From Fibrobacter succinogenes (GTDB taxonomy: Bacteria; Fibrobacterota; Fibrobacteria; Fibrobacterales; Fibrobacteraceae), in assembly GCA_902768325.1 (NCBI GenBank), contig CACXKY010000008.1:1-33653 (forward strand): a stretch of 33,653 bases of DNA, given 5' to 3'. The first letter of the stretch is position 1. Every line of letters begins with the position of its first letter. The notes under the pieces were generated by a model that saw only the letters and a program-made list of their open reading frames with translations, had not been told where the DNA came from and made no database searches. The translations under genes were made by a program, and so were the position numbers. Positions 6,789 through 14,504 of this stretch are shown here, piece by piece.

Positions 6789-7721
6789 TTAGTCTTGTAG
6801 TGCCTTTGGTAGGTTAAATTTCGTATTTTCGACCAATTTTACAAGATTTTGGACTTCGACGGACGGGAATTTTTCTTTTATCCACTCCACGACGCCCTGG
6901 ACCAGCACTTCGGGTGCGCTCGCGCCGCTGGATAGCCCGACCGTATCGATGCCATCGAACCAGGCCGGGTCGAGGTCGTTTACGTCGTCAATGAGGTGGC
7001 TCTTGATGCCCTGTTCCAGTCCGAGTTCCATCAAGCGGGAGGAATTGGAGGAATTCTTGGCGCCCACGACCAGGAGCATGTTGACCTGGCTGCACAGTTC
7101 GAGGACGGCGGCTTGGCGGTTCCCGGTGGCGTAGCAGAGGTCCCCGGCATCTGGGCCGATGATGTTCGGGAAGCGGTTCTTGAGCGCCTCGATAATCTTG
7201 CGGGTCTCGGCGACGGAAAGCGTCGTCTGGGTGATGTAGGCGAGTTCCTTGCCTTCGGGGACCTTGACGGTTTCGACGTCGGCTTCGTTCCGGATGAGCG
7301 TGATGGCGCCTTCGGGGAGCTGTCCCAGCGTCCCGACCACCTCGGCATGGCCCGCGTGGCCAATCAAGATGATGTGGCGGCCGGCGTTGTAGTGGCGCTT
7401 GGCGCTGTAATGGACCTTGAGCACTAGCGGGCAGCTCGCGTCGAGCACCTGCAGGTGGCGGGCCTCCGCATCGGCGTAAATATGTTCTGCGACCCCGTGG
7501 GCCGAGAAAATGACGACGGATCCTTCGGGGACTTCGTCGATTTCGTCCACGAACAGCACGCCCTTCTCCTTGAGGGTATCGACGACGAACTTGTTATGGA
7601 CGATTTCATGGCGTACGTAGATAGGCGGGCCGAACTTTTCGAGGGCCTTTTCGACGACGTGGATGGCGCGGTCAACACCGGCACAGAATCCGCGGGGGGT
7701 TGCAAGTATCAGTTTCTTCAT
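6789..7721 (-). CDS. ispH: 4-hydroxy-3-methylbut-2-enyl diphosphate reductase
   Basis: A 310-residue iron-sulfur enzyme, the last step of the MEP isoprenoid pathway, making IPP and DMAPP. The three cluster-binding cysteines are at 13 (RGFCAGV), 97 (DASCPLV) and 196 (DLCYATGNRQ), almost the same numbering as in E. coli. Conserved HEIVHN (38-43), GHAGHAEVVGT with catalytic Glu127, TQTTLS and GAKNSSNSSRL are all present. It is the last gene of a tight minus-strand unit, with its start 19 bases past the waaA stop. This couples isoprenoid supply, needed for undecaprenyl phosphate and quinones, with envelope assembly genes. Confidence 0.97.
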   Translation of the reverse strand: MKKLILATPRGFCAGVDRAIHVVEKALEKFGPPIYVRHEIVHNKFVVDTLKEKGVLFVDEIDEVPEGSVVIFSAHGVAEHIYADAEARHLQVLDASCPLVLKVHYSAKRHYNAGRHIILIGHAGHAEVVGTLGQLPEGAITLIRNEADVETVKVPEGKELAYITQTTLSVAETRKIIEALKNRFPNIIGPDAGDLCYATGNRQAAVLELCSQVNMLLVVGAKNSSNSSRLMELGLEQGIKSHLIDDVNDLDPAWFDGIDTVGLSSGASAPEVLVQGVVEWIKEKFPSVEVQNLVKLVENTKFNLPKALQD

Positions 7722-7740
7722 TTATTCAAAATTCTCGAAA

Positions 7741-8919
7741 TTACTGGAGCAGGTTCTTAAGGAACACGAGCAGTTGTTCGTAAGAGTCGGCAATCTTGGT
7801 GCGTTCGTTCGTAAGGAACGTGCTGACCAGCCGGGGGTCGGGGATGTTGCGCATGGAGAACCCTGCTGTAGACTGGAGCTGGGCCATAACGCCCGCGTTC
7901 ACGAGAGCGGCGGCCTTTTCCTTCTGGCCGGCAGCAAAAGGCCCGATACAGGTGGCGACGCCCATCTGGAGCGGTTCCCAGAAATCGTGGACGCCGAGTC
8001 CGCGGCTGAAGGATCCACCGATGATGGCGGTGCGGGACTTGGCGAAGACTTCCTTGGTCAGTCCGAACTTGGTTACCAGGGAGATGGCGCCCTTCTGGAC
8101 GAGCGGCCATTCCACGACTGTGAGTTCCTGCTCGCGGAGCGCCTTGCGGAAGGCGTCTACTTCGGTCAGGCGGCGTGGGATCAGCACGACGGATTCCTGG
8201 CGCTTGATGGAAGAGACGATCATGCGGCAGAGGCTTGCCCATTCGGCCATGTGCATCGAGACGAATACGGTATCGATCGTCGGGTTTTCGGGAGCCTTCA
8301 CGTCTTTGCCCGAACGGACCCACGGGAGGATTTTCCAGTCGCCGCCGATCATCATCTGGGCGATGCTCGCCCTGGAGGCGACGTTCAAGAAGCGGGAGAG
8401 GTCGCCGCCGGTCTGCATGCTGGCGTAGCCGACGCTCGAAAAGTCGACGCCGGGAATGGACGTGCGGTAACGCCCCGAAACGATAGCGACAGAGGGCTTT
8501 TGCGTAAACTGCTTCATGCCGGAAAGGTAACCGGGCCACAACTCGTTTTCACCGAGGATAAGCCCCACGGGTTTCACTTCGGCCAGGAAGTTCTTCATGG
8601 CGTTCGGGGTGTCGGCAGGCGCAATGCAGGCTTCGATGTTGGCGCCGGATTCCTTGAGGAACTTGAGGACTTCGTTCTTCTGGGTCGTGAGCAAAATTTT
8701 CGGGCAGTTCTCGATGTCTTCCTGCAGGAATTTTGCGAGGTTCAGGAGCATGCGGCATTCGCCGAGGCTTGCCCCGTGGAGCCACAGGAAGGGACCCTTG
8801 GGCCATGGGCCGTTGAGGCGGTCATTGATATGGAAACGGGATTCTACCGCGGGGATCTTTGCGGCGGCCTTGGCCACCGATCCCACAGCCATGCGTGCAA
8901 TATCTAGCGCTTTGAACAT
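7741..8919 (-). CDS. waaA: 3-deoxy-D-manno-octulosonic acid (Kdo) transferase
   Basis: A 392-residue GT30 glycosyltransferase that adds Kdo to lipid IVA at the inner membrane. Visible signatures are LHGASLGEC with the catalytic-base Glu54 (the HxxSxGE motif), the GENELWPGYL block, MIGGDWK, VSMHMAEW (in place of the usual S-x-H-x-x-E), and the C-terminal GGSFSRGLGVHDFWEPLQMGV sugar-nucleotide binding region. It is slightly shorter than the 420-residue norm, and the usual N-terminal membrane helix is replaced by a weakly amphipathic segment (1-22). It lies 17 bases after the ICMT-like gene and 19 bases before ispH. Its presence indicates lipopolysaccharide with a Kdo core and thus a Gram-negative host. 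Confidence 0.93.
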   Translation of the reverse strand: MFKALDIARMAVGSVAKAAAKIPAVESRFHINDRLNGPWPKGPFLWLHGASLGECRMLLNLAKFLQEDIENCPKILLTTQKNEVLKFLKESGANIEACIAPADTPNAMKNFLAEVKPVGLILGENELWPGYLSGMKQFTQKPSVAIVSGRYRTSIPGVDFSSVGYASMQTGGDLSRFLNVASRASIAQMMIGGDWKILPWVRSGKDVKAPENPTIDTVFVSMHMAEWASLCRMIVSSIKRQESVVLIPRRLTEVDAFRKALREQELTVVEWPLVQKGAISLVTKFGLTKEVFAKSRTAIIGGSFSRGLGVHDFWEPLQMGVATCIGPFAAGQKEKAAALVNAGVMAQLQSTAGFSMRNIPDPRLVSTFLTNERTKIADSYEQLLVFLKNLLQ

Positions 8920-8936
8920 AGGTGAATGTCCTCCGT

Positions 8937-9497
8937 CTACGACAGAAACGTTTTTCTTGAAAGCAAGACTAAATTATACAACAATAACCAAACCCAGGTT
9001 GCCCAGTCGTCGCAAAAAGCACGGGAAAAAGACCTCTTGGGACGGGCGTTGGCGTTTGCGCGCGATTTGAAGCATTTGCCAAAACTGGGAGTCCACGCGC
9101 GCCATGTGTCGCCGAACTTTTTTTCAAGGAAACGGTTCTCGGCATGGGCGAGGTAGGCTTCGAAACAGATGACCGCTACCGCGAACGGGATGGCCATAAG
9201 GTCGGTTCCCAGGTGGAAGAGTATGGCCGAAAGAGCGATAAGCGTGTTCGATATATAGAGCGGGTGTCTTGTGCAGGCGTAGGGGCCGTCGACTACGAGA
9301 CTCTCTGCTTCGTGCTTGGAACCGCGTGTGTGGCTGCCGATGAATTGACGAGCCCTGATGCGCAGCGTGGCTCCAGCCAGGAACAGCGGGAACGCCGCTA
9401 GGGAATGTACGCCGGGCGGGACCGCGATTAGGGCAACCCCCATCACCGCGAGGATGTATCCGCGGAAGCGGTAGAGCCCCTTGCTAAGTGCGTCCAT
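8937..9497 (-). CDS. Isoprenylcysteine carboxyl methyltransferase (ICMT)/PEMT-like membrane methyltransferase
   Basis: A 186-residue integral membrane protein with hydrophobic segments near 12-30, 31-46, 82-115 and a C-terminal one at 163-182. The SAM-binding signature of the ICMT/PEMT family is clear: LVVDGPYACTRHPLYISN (67-84) and the later E-N-R-F-L-x-x-x-F-G-D-T-W-R-A-W block (120-135). Bacterial members methylate unknown lipid or isoprenoid substrates. The gene starts 14 bases inside the 3' end of the ABC exporter gene, so the two are translationally coupled. The C-terminal tail (FSRAFCDDW to the end), which adds a last hydrophobic helix, is not something I recognise from the family. Confidence 0.85.
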   Translation of the reverse strand: MDALSKGLYRFRGYILAVMGVALIAVPPGVHSLAAFPLFLAGATLRIRARQFIGSHTRGSKHEAESLVVDGPYACTRHPLYISNTLIALSAILFHLGTDLMAIPFAVAVICFEAYLAHAENRFLEKKFGDTWRAWTPSFGKCFKSRANANARPKRSFSRAFCDDWATWVWLLLYNLVLLSRKTFLS

Positions 9498-11037
9498 CGC
9501 CGATGACCATGACGTTGAAAAGGCTTTCGGTTTCGGGGCTCAGGGCGTCGTGGCTTGCGATAAGGACCCACTTGTCCAGCGCCTTGGCCGCCTTGAGGAA
9601 CTCGCGGAGGAGCGGTTCGCGGTCGGCGAGCGCCACCGCGGCGAACGGCTCGTCGAGCAGGAGCGCCGCGGCCTTGCTTGCAAGGGCCCAGGTGAGGGCC
9701 ACCTTGGCGCGCTCGCCCCCAGAAAGGCCTTCCTTTGCAAGCAGCTTCCGCACGTTTGCCAGTTCCATGAACGCTTGTACTTCGGGCGCAATTCCTTCGT
9801 CGAGCAGCCTTGTAAGCATCGCTTTCGGCGGGAGTTCCAAGTCTTGCGCGACAAAGAAAATCCCGCGCATGTGCGCCTTGGCCGAAATTTTCATCTTGCC
9901 GCTGTCCCATTCCTCCAGGTTCGCGATGAGCCGGAGCAGCGTTGTTTTTCCCGCACCGTTCTTGCCGCGAAGGAGTACGGGCGTTTTTTCGTCAAAGAGC
10001 GCCTCGAAGTGGTGGAATACATGCCTTGACGATATCGTGTACGCAAATTCCGCGTCGGAAATGGAAATGTCCGTACCGCCGGCAGGAACGTGGTAGTCCC
10101 TTCGGGGCAGCCTGCTGAACTTGACAAGAAGGTTGTACGCACTCATCGCGGAACGGAACTGCGGCAAAATCCGCGCGCATTCCTTGACCGGCTTGTAGCA
10201 GAGGAGAACCGCGGAACAGAACATCACGAGCCCGGTCGCATTCATCCACCCGCGTCCAATAAGGAGCGCGCAGAACGCGAGTACGAACACCATCGACAAT
10301 ACCGAAATCGCTTCCATCACGAACGAAAGTCCGTTCTTGCGGATGCTCGCCTTGAGCCCGCGTTCCCTCAGGGTGCGTGTATCGGCTCTAAGCCCTCCCG
10401 TAATGGCGGAACGTTCCGCCTGCCCGCTCCAATGGCGGTAGAGGCGGCGCGCCCTCGTGAGTTCGGCACGGAACCTCGATCTCGCAAGCAGGAGCGATTC
10501 CTCTTCGCTCCCCATGGCGTGCAGCCTCCGCTGGATGAAGGCCACGACGGGTACGATTACGACGAACAGGAATAGCGTCAGCGGCCAGGATATATAGAAT
10601 AGGACGGGGAAGAAAATCGCAAGCTGTAAGACGGCCTGGACCGCCTGGAAGAATACGGAACCGTTAGCCTGCAAGACCAGCGTGGCATCGTAGGCCGCCT
10701 CGACTTGCGCATCGCCATCGGGGGAATGGAAGAAGCGGGGAGAAAGGTTGCGGATCGTATAGAGGAACCAGTTCGTGACGTTCATGCCCGTATCGAACAG
10801 GAAAGATTCGCAAGACCTGGTCTTCATTACAAGGAACACGAGCCTGAGGGCCGTCAGCAGGACCATCACCACGATCCATTCGGGAATAGTGAAAATCGAA
10901 TCGTGTTCCAGCATGCCCATAAAGGAGCGGATACCCCAAAGGAGGCCCGCATCGGCAAGGCTAGCCAGGAGCGCGAGGGGCAAAAAGCATAAAATCCCGC
11001 GCAAAAGGGAATTTTTTAACCATTTTTCGATATTCAC
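9484..11037 (-). CDS. ABC exporter, fused membrane and ATP-binding domains
   Basis: A 517-residue half-transporter. The membrane domain occupies about 1-310, with helices near 12-36, 52-71, 125-170 and 238-282. The ATPase domain follows, with Walker A GKNGAGKTT at 358-366, signature LSGGE at 438-442, Walker B AALLLDEP at 457-464 and the switch His496. All catalytic elements are intact. The nucleotide domain is compact, and the D-loop (FAAVALAD) departs from the usual SALD. The substrate cannot be assigned. Position at the head of an operon with a membrane methyltransferase, waaA and ispH suggests a lipid, isoprenoid-linked or peptide envelope substrate. It would act as a homodimer because no partner half-transporter is nearby. 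Confidence 0.88.
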   Translation of the reverse strand: MNIEKWLKNSLLRGILCFLPLALLASLADAGLLWGIRSFMGMLEHDSIFTIPEWIVVMVLLTALRLVFLVMKTRSCESFLFDTGMNVTNWFLYTIRNLSPRFFHSPDGDAQVEAAYDATLVLQANGSVFFQAVQAVLQLAIFFPVLFYISWPLTLFLFVVIVPVVAFIQRRLHAMGSEEESLLLARSRFRAELTRARRLYRHWSGQAERSAITGGLRADTRTLRERGLKASIRKNGLSFVMEAISVLSMVFVLAFCALLIGRGWMNATGLVMFCSAVLLCYKPVKECARILPQFRSAMSAYNLLVKFSRLPRRDYHVPAGGTDISISDAEFAYTISSRHVFHHFEALFDEKTPVLLRGKNGAGKTTLLRLIANLEEWDSGKMKISAKAHMRGIFFVAQDLELPPKAMLTRLLDEGIAPEVQAFMELANVRKLLAKEGLSGGERAKVALTWALASKAAALLLDEPFAAVALADREPLLREFLKAAKALDKWVLIASHDALSPETESLFNVMVIGDGRT

Positions 11038-11071
11038 CGAAGAAAAAATAAAAAAATGTCACTTTGCCCCC

Positions 11072-11099
11072 TTTACAAATCGCCGCGATTAACTATATT
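11072..11099 (+). promoter_or_regulatory. Promoter of tRNA-Glu
   Basis: TTTACA (11072-11077) and TATATT (11094-11099) are separated by 16 bases. The TATATT box ends 16 bases before the mature tRNA-Glu 5' end. Confidence 0.7.
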
Positions 11100-11115
11100 T
11101 GGCCCTACATAAGAC

Positions 11116-11188
11116 GCCCCTATCGTCTAGTGGCCCAGGACTCGGGATTTTCATTCCCGCAACAGCGGTTCGAAACCGCTTGGGGGTA
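11116..11188 (+). tRNA. tRNA-Glu (anticodon TTC)
   Basis: A 73-nt cloverleaf. The acceptor GCCCCTA pairs with TGGGGGT (two G-T pairs), the D region CGTCTAGTGGCCCAGGAC is the classic tRNA-Glu form, and the anticodon stem CGGGA/TCCCG encloses TTTTCAT with anticodon TTC. The T arm is AGCGG-TTCGAAA-CCGCT. CCA is not encoded. It is a single-gene unit with its own promoter and terminator. Confidence 0.95.
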
Positions 11189-11190
11189 CG

Positions 11191-11226
11191 AAAAAGGACT
11201 CACGTAAGTGGGTCCTTTTTCTTTTT
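11191..11226 (+). terminator. Rho-independent terminator of tRNA-Glu
   Basis: AAAAAGGACTCAC-GTAA-GTGGGTCCTTTTT forms a stem (one T-G pair) followed by CTTTTT. The CAC-GTAA-GTG apex is the same as in the tRNA-Val terminator at 20655-20684. Confidence 0.85.
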
Positions 11227-11286
11227 GGTTGCGCCCAAGCGGTAGGCCTCGCCTAGTAATCATTTTTTCCCACAAATGGGGTAAAT

Positions 11287-11316
11287 AAAAAACCGCGGCC
11301 AAATAGCCACGGTTAT
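11287..11316 (-). terminator. Rho-independent terminator of the carboxyltransferase gene
   Basis: On the minus strand AACCGTGGC-TATTT-GGCCGCGGTT (11291-11314, one mismatch) is followed by TTTTATTT. It lies about 70 bases past the stop at 11383. Confidence 0.75.
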
Positions 11317-11382
11317 TTTTAATTTGTCTGTAACCTACGCTGGTCTTACTCGAAATTCGAGCAGTACTTGCGCAGGAGCAAA

Positions 11383-12957
11383 TTACTTGAGGGTGCTCAC
11401 CTGCACGTCCCAGCTCTGGTTGCCAAGGGCGATGCGGTAGGTGCTCGTTGCACCGGCCTTCATGTTCTTGGTGTCCACGGCCGGAGCGGCGTTCGGGTCC
11501 TTCTTCGGCACGCCGATGTGGCGGTTGCCCTTGAGGAACTCGATACCCTTGTTGCCAGCCTTCGTCTGGAGGCAACCCGTGATGAAGATGGTCTCGTCGG
11601 TAACCGGCAGGCCATTTTCTTCGAGGAGCTTCTTGGCGGCCGGGATGCCCGGTTCGAGAATCTCTTCGGCGCACTGGATGCCCGGATAGGCTTCCTTGAA
11701 CGGCTTCATGTTGAACTGGTCGGCAGCAATCTTCACGAGCTCCGGATCCGGTTCGCACGGGGTCTTGCCCTGGTAGCCGAGGAGCATCTTGCCGTAGCCT
11801 TCCGTCATCTTGAACCACGTACCGCGGCCTGCGGCCTGGTTCAGGGTGTTCATGTAGGCCTGCTGGAAGTAGAACTGGGAAACCGGCGTCACAGAAGAGG
11901 CAAAGCCACCGCGGCGGACGCATTCACTCATGTTCTCGATAACCTTCGGGAACAGGTGGAAGGTCTTGGTTTCGCGCATCATGAGGGTGTTGGCGGTAAG
12001 AGCGCCACCCGGCATGGGGCTGAAGATCACGTCGGTCGTAATCTGGCGTGCTTCAGGCGGGAAGTTGTAGTCCTTGAGGCATTCCACAGCGACGTTGTTT
12101 GCTTCCATGAGTTCCGGAATGTGATCGTCGACGATGCTGTCTTCACCGAGGGCGAGCTTGTAGTCCGTACCCTTGAGGGCGTGGAACATGGAGAACAGGT
12201 CGGGCTGAGCCGTACCGCCGGAGAGCGGCTTGCGGCCGAGGTCGACGCCATCGGCGCCACCTTCGATAGCGGCCTTGTACTGGGCCACACCGGTACCGCA
12301 GGTGTCATGGCTGTGGATGCGGAGTTCGACATTGTCACCGAGGAGCTTGCGGGCGCGCTTGAAGGTCTCGTACACCTTGGTCGGGTTCGTCGTACCGGAA
12401 GCGTCCTTGAAGCAGACGGAAGCGAACGGAACACCGGCGTCCAAAATGTTGCGGAGGATGCGTTCGTAGAATTCCGGGTTGTGGGCGGCGTTGAGGTCGC
12501 ATCCCGGAGGAAGTTCCATCATGGTCACCACGACTTCGTGTTCCAGACCGGCGTCGGTAATGCACTTGCCGGAGTAGATCAGGTTGTTCACGTCGTTGAG
12601 GGCGTCGAAGTTACGGATACGGGTCATGCCGTGCTTCTTGAACATGTCGGCATGGAGCTTGATCATGTCGCGCGGCTGCGGGGCGAGGGCCACCACGTTG
12701 ATACCGCGGGCGAGGGTCTGCAGGCGGACGTTCGGGCCGACCACGCGACGGAATTCGTCCATCATGTCGAAGGCGTCTTCGCCGCAGTTCTGGTAAAGGG
12801 CCTGGAAACGGGCGCCACCACCAGCTTCAAAGTGGGTGATGCCGGCCTTGCAGGCAGCTTCGACGGCGGGCATAAAGTCCTTCGCGAAGACACGGGCACC
12901 GAAAATAGACTGGAAACCATCGCGGAACGAGGTATCCTGGAACTTGATCTTTTTCAT
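11383..12957 (-). CDS. Biotin-dependent carboxyltransferase subunit (oxaloacetate decarboxylase alpha / pyruvate carboxylase B / transcarboxylase 5S-like)
   Basis: A 524-residue carboxyltransferase of the DRE-TIM barrel type. The start QDTSFRDGFQS (7-17) supplies the metal-binding Asp. RNFDALNDVNN (115-125) is the family signature, CFKDASG holds the Lys184 expected to be carboxylated, and HSHDT provides His215, His217 and Asp218. The following region (TPVSQFYFQQAYMNTL, LLGYQGKTPCEPDP) matches the PYC_OADA domain. There is no C-terminal biotinyl domain with an MKM motif, so a separate biotin carrier protein is needed; none is in this window. It is a single-gene unit with an AGGAA ribosome site and a terminator. 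Known biology suggests a role between pyruvate, oxaloacetate and methylmalonyl-CoA on the succinate route. Which substrate pair is used is undecided. Confidence 0.85.
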   Translation of the reverse strand: MKKIKFQDTSFRDGFQSIFGARVFAKDFMPAVEAACKAGITHFEAGGGARFQALYQNCGEDAFDMMDEFRRVVGPNVRLQTLARGINVVALAPQPRDMIKLHADMFKKHGMTRIRNFDALNDVNNLIYSGKCITDAGLEHEVVVTMMELPPGCDLNAAHNPEFYERILRNILDAGVPFASVCFKDASGTTNPTKVYETFKRARKLLGDNVELRIHSHDTCGTGVAQYKAAIEGGADGVDLGRKPLSGGTAQPDLFSMFHALKGTDYKLALGEDSIVDDHIPELMEANNVAVECLKDYNFPPEARQITTDVIFSPMPGGALTANTLMMRETKTFHLFPKVIENMSECVRRGGFASSVTPVSQFYFQQAYMNTLNQAAGRGTWFKMTEGYGKMLLGYQGKTPCEPDPELVKIAADQFNMKPFKEAYPGIQCAEEILEPGIPAAKKLLEENGLPVTDETIFITGCLQTKAGNKGIEFLKGNRHIGVPKKDPNAAPAVDTKNMKAGATSTYRIALGNQSWDVQVSTLK

Positions 12958-13020
12958 AGTGTTTTCCTGTGGGATAAATCCCTTGTTTTACTGTACAATA
13001 AAATACGGGGGATAATATAG

Positions 13021-13043
13021 AAAAAAAGGGGCGCAAGCCCCTA
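13021..13043 (-). terminator. Rho-independent terminator of the outer-membrane barrel gene
   Basis: On the minus strand GGGGC-TTGC-GCCCC is followed by seven T residues. It begins 9 bases past the stop codon at 13051. Confidence 0.85.
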
Positions 13044-13050
13044 CCTGTTT

Positions 13051-14346
13051 CTAGAACCTGAAGCCAATCTTGACGTTGACGAACATAAAGTCCATTTCGG
13101 AGTCGCTTACCTGCGTATACCCGTTGTAGCGATACTTCGAATAGACTCCTCCGTCAAACATCATTAGGCCTGCTTCCAAAAAGGGGCCGGAAGGATTCTC
13201 TATGCCGATGGCGAAACCCCAGAGGAATCCGCCGTAGGCATAGGTGGTGATGATGTTGTAGTAACCGTAGTAGCTGCTGCCAATCGGGTCGAGGATGGGG
13301 TCGTCGGCCCACATGAAGGTGTAACCGAGGTAGGCCTTGCCGAAGGGGTGGAGGGCTCCGGTGTCTCCCAGGTGGAGCTTGATTCCTCCATAGAGAGGCA
13401 TCATGAAGATGTCGCCAGACTGATTTGAGTTATACCGCTGGTTTATTTGGAGCCATCCCATATTGGGGTCGCTGGTAGAGGCGAACATGAAGCCGGAACC
13501 AAAGAGCAAGCCGAATTTGCTGCCGAGTAAAAAGTCCAGTTCGAGGAGTGTTACGGGAGAGAAAAAGTCCAGGTCTATGCTTTCGGAGTTGTATGGCTTC
13601 TCCACATCGGTTAGCAAGTTCATGCCAAATATGAAACTCAAGCCGACAGACCCATAGGGCTTCTTTTCCGTAGAATCCTTCTTGCTTTCTGCGGTTTCGG
13701 TTTTCGTTTCTTCGGGCTTTGCTTCTTCGGGTTCTTCTTCGGCGACGACAACGACCGGGGCCTTCTTTTTTTTCTTTTTCGCCTTAGGTTCCGGCTCGGG
13801 CTTGGGTTCGGGCGTGGGCTCTGCTACAGGTTCCGGTTCCTCGACAAGCTCCGATTCCGGCTGGGGCGCTGGTTCTGGGACGAACGCCGCTTCTTGTTGA
13901 GGGGTGGTTTCCTGGACAAAACCCGATTCCTGTTGTTGTAGGCTGGAATCCGGTGCGGGCTGTACTTGGGGCTCGGCTTCAGGGGCTGAGTCGGGGGCCG
14001 CGGCCATCAGGGGCTCGGTAAATTCCGGGGCATCAGGTTGCGGAGCCGGAGCTTCGGGCTGCGGTGCCGGTGCCGGTTCAGGAACGGGGGCAGCAACAGG
14101 CTGGTCCACGGCGCCCAGGTTCATCGTCATCCCGTTTTCGTACTTGATGGTGGCGACCTTCTCTAACCGCACGGAGTAGGTGGGACCGTTCAAGTTCTTG
14201 AATTTCTTGAACTTGACTTTTTCCTTGTTGATTTCGAGGATTTGGACTTCTTCGGTCTTGCCGCTTTTAAGTTGGATTAAATCTTGGGCATTTGCGAAGG
14301 TGGTGCAAAGAAACAGGGCCAATATGGCGGTTAGTTTGTTTTTCAT
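13051..14346 (-). CDS. Outer-membrane beta-barrel protein with Pro/Glu-rich linker
   Basis: A 431-residue exported protein. The start at 14346 (MKNKLTAILALFLCTTFANAQ) gives a clear signal peptide with an ANA-Q cleavage site; the upstream extension of the frame is not credible. Residues about 22-75 form a small beta domain (IQLKSGKTEEVQILEINKEK, then YENGMTMNLG) of a type common in Bacteroidetes/Fibrobacter envelope proteins. Residues about 80-230 are low-complexity Pro, Glu, Ala and Gln, broken by AKKKKKKAPVVVV. The final 200 residues have alternating aromatic/Gly strands and end in IGFRF, a terminal Phe as expected for an outer-membrane barrel. The linker could span the periplasm or bind peptidoglycan. 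No named family is recognised. Confidence 0.75.
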   Translation of the reverse strand: MKNKLTAILALFLCTTFANAQDLIQLKSGKTEEVQILEINKEKVKFKKFKNLNGPTYSVRLEKVATIKYENGMTMNLGAVDQPVAAPVPEPAPAPQPEAPAPQPDAPEFTEPLMAAAPDSAPEAEPQVQPAPDSSLQQQESGFVQETTPQQEAAFVPEPAPQPESELVEEPEPVAEPTPEPKPEPEPKAKKKKKKAPVVVVAEEEPEEAKPEETKTETAESKKDSTEKKPYGSVGLSFIFGMNLLTDVEKPYNSESIDLDFFSPVTLLELDFLLGSKFGLLFGSGFMFASTSDPNMGWLQINQRYNSNQSGDIFMMPLYGGIKLHLGDTGALHPFGKAYLGYTFMWADDPILDPIGSSYYGYYNIITTYAYGGFLWGFAIGIENPSGPFLEAGLMMFDGGVYSKYRYNGYTQVSDSEMDFMFVNVKIGFRF

Positions 14347-14398
14347 AACAAGAAAATAATAAAAAGTCAGTTTTTTCCCGGTTAGAAAGGCTAAAATT

Positions 14399-14413
14399 AT
14401 TCCAAATTGGAAT
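14399..14413. promoter_or_regulatory. Candidate operator palindrome between divergent genes
   Basis: ATTCCAA-A-TTGGAAT, a perfect 7+1+7 palindrome, lies between the divergent barrel protein and sugar transporter genes. It could bind a regulator of either; no bound factor can be inferred. Confidence 0.4.
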
Positions 14414-14504
14414 GGGGGTTCTGTAAAAAAAGACCCTTTGGGGTACTTTTTGTGATGCCGAACAAATATATTGATGAAAGCATTCAATCATACGAGAAAA
14501 TATT

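Noticed and set aside
11368..13020. A 550-codon plus-strand frame
   Set aside because: It is antisense to the carboxyltransferase gene; it is a by-product of third-position GC bias.
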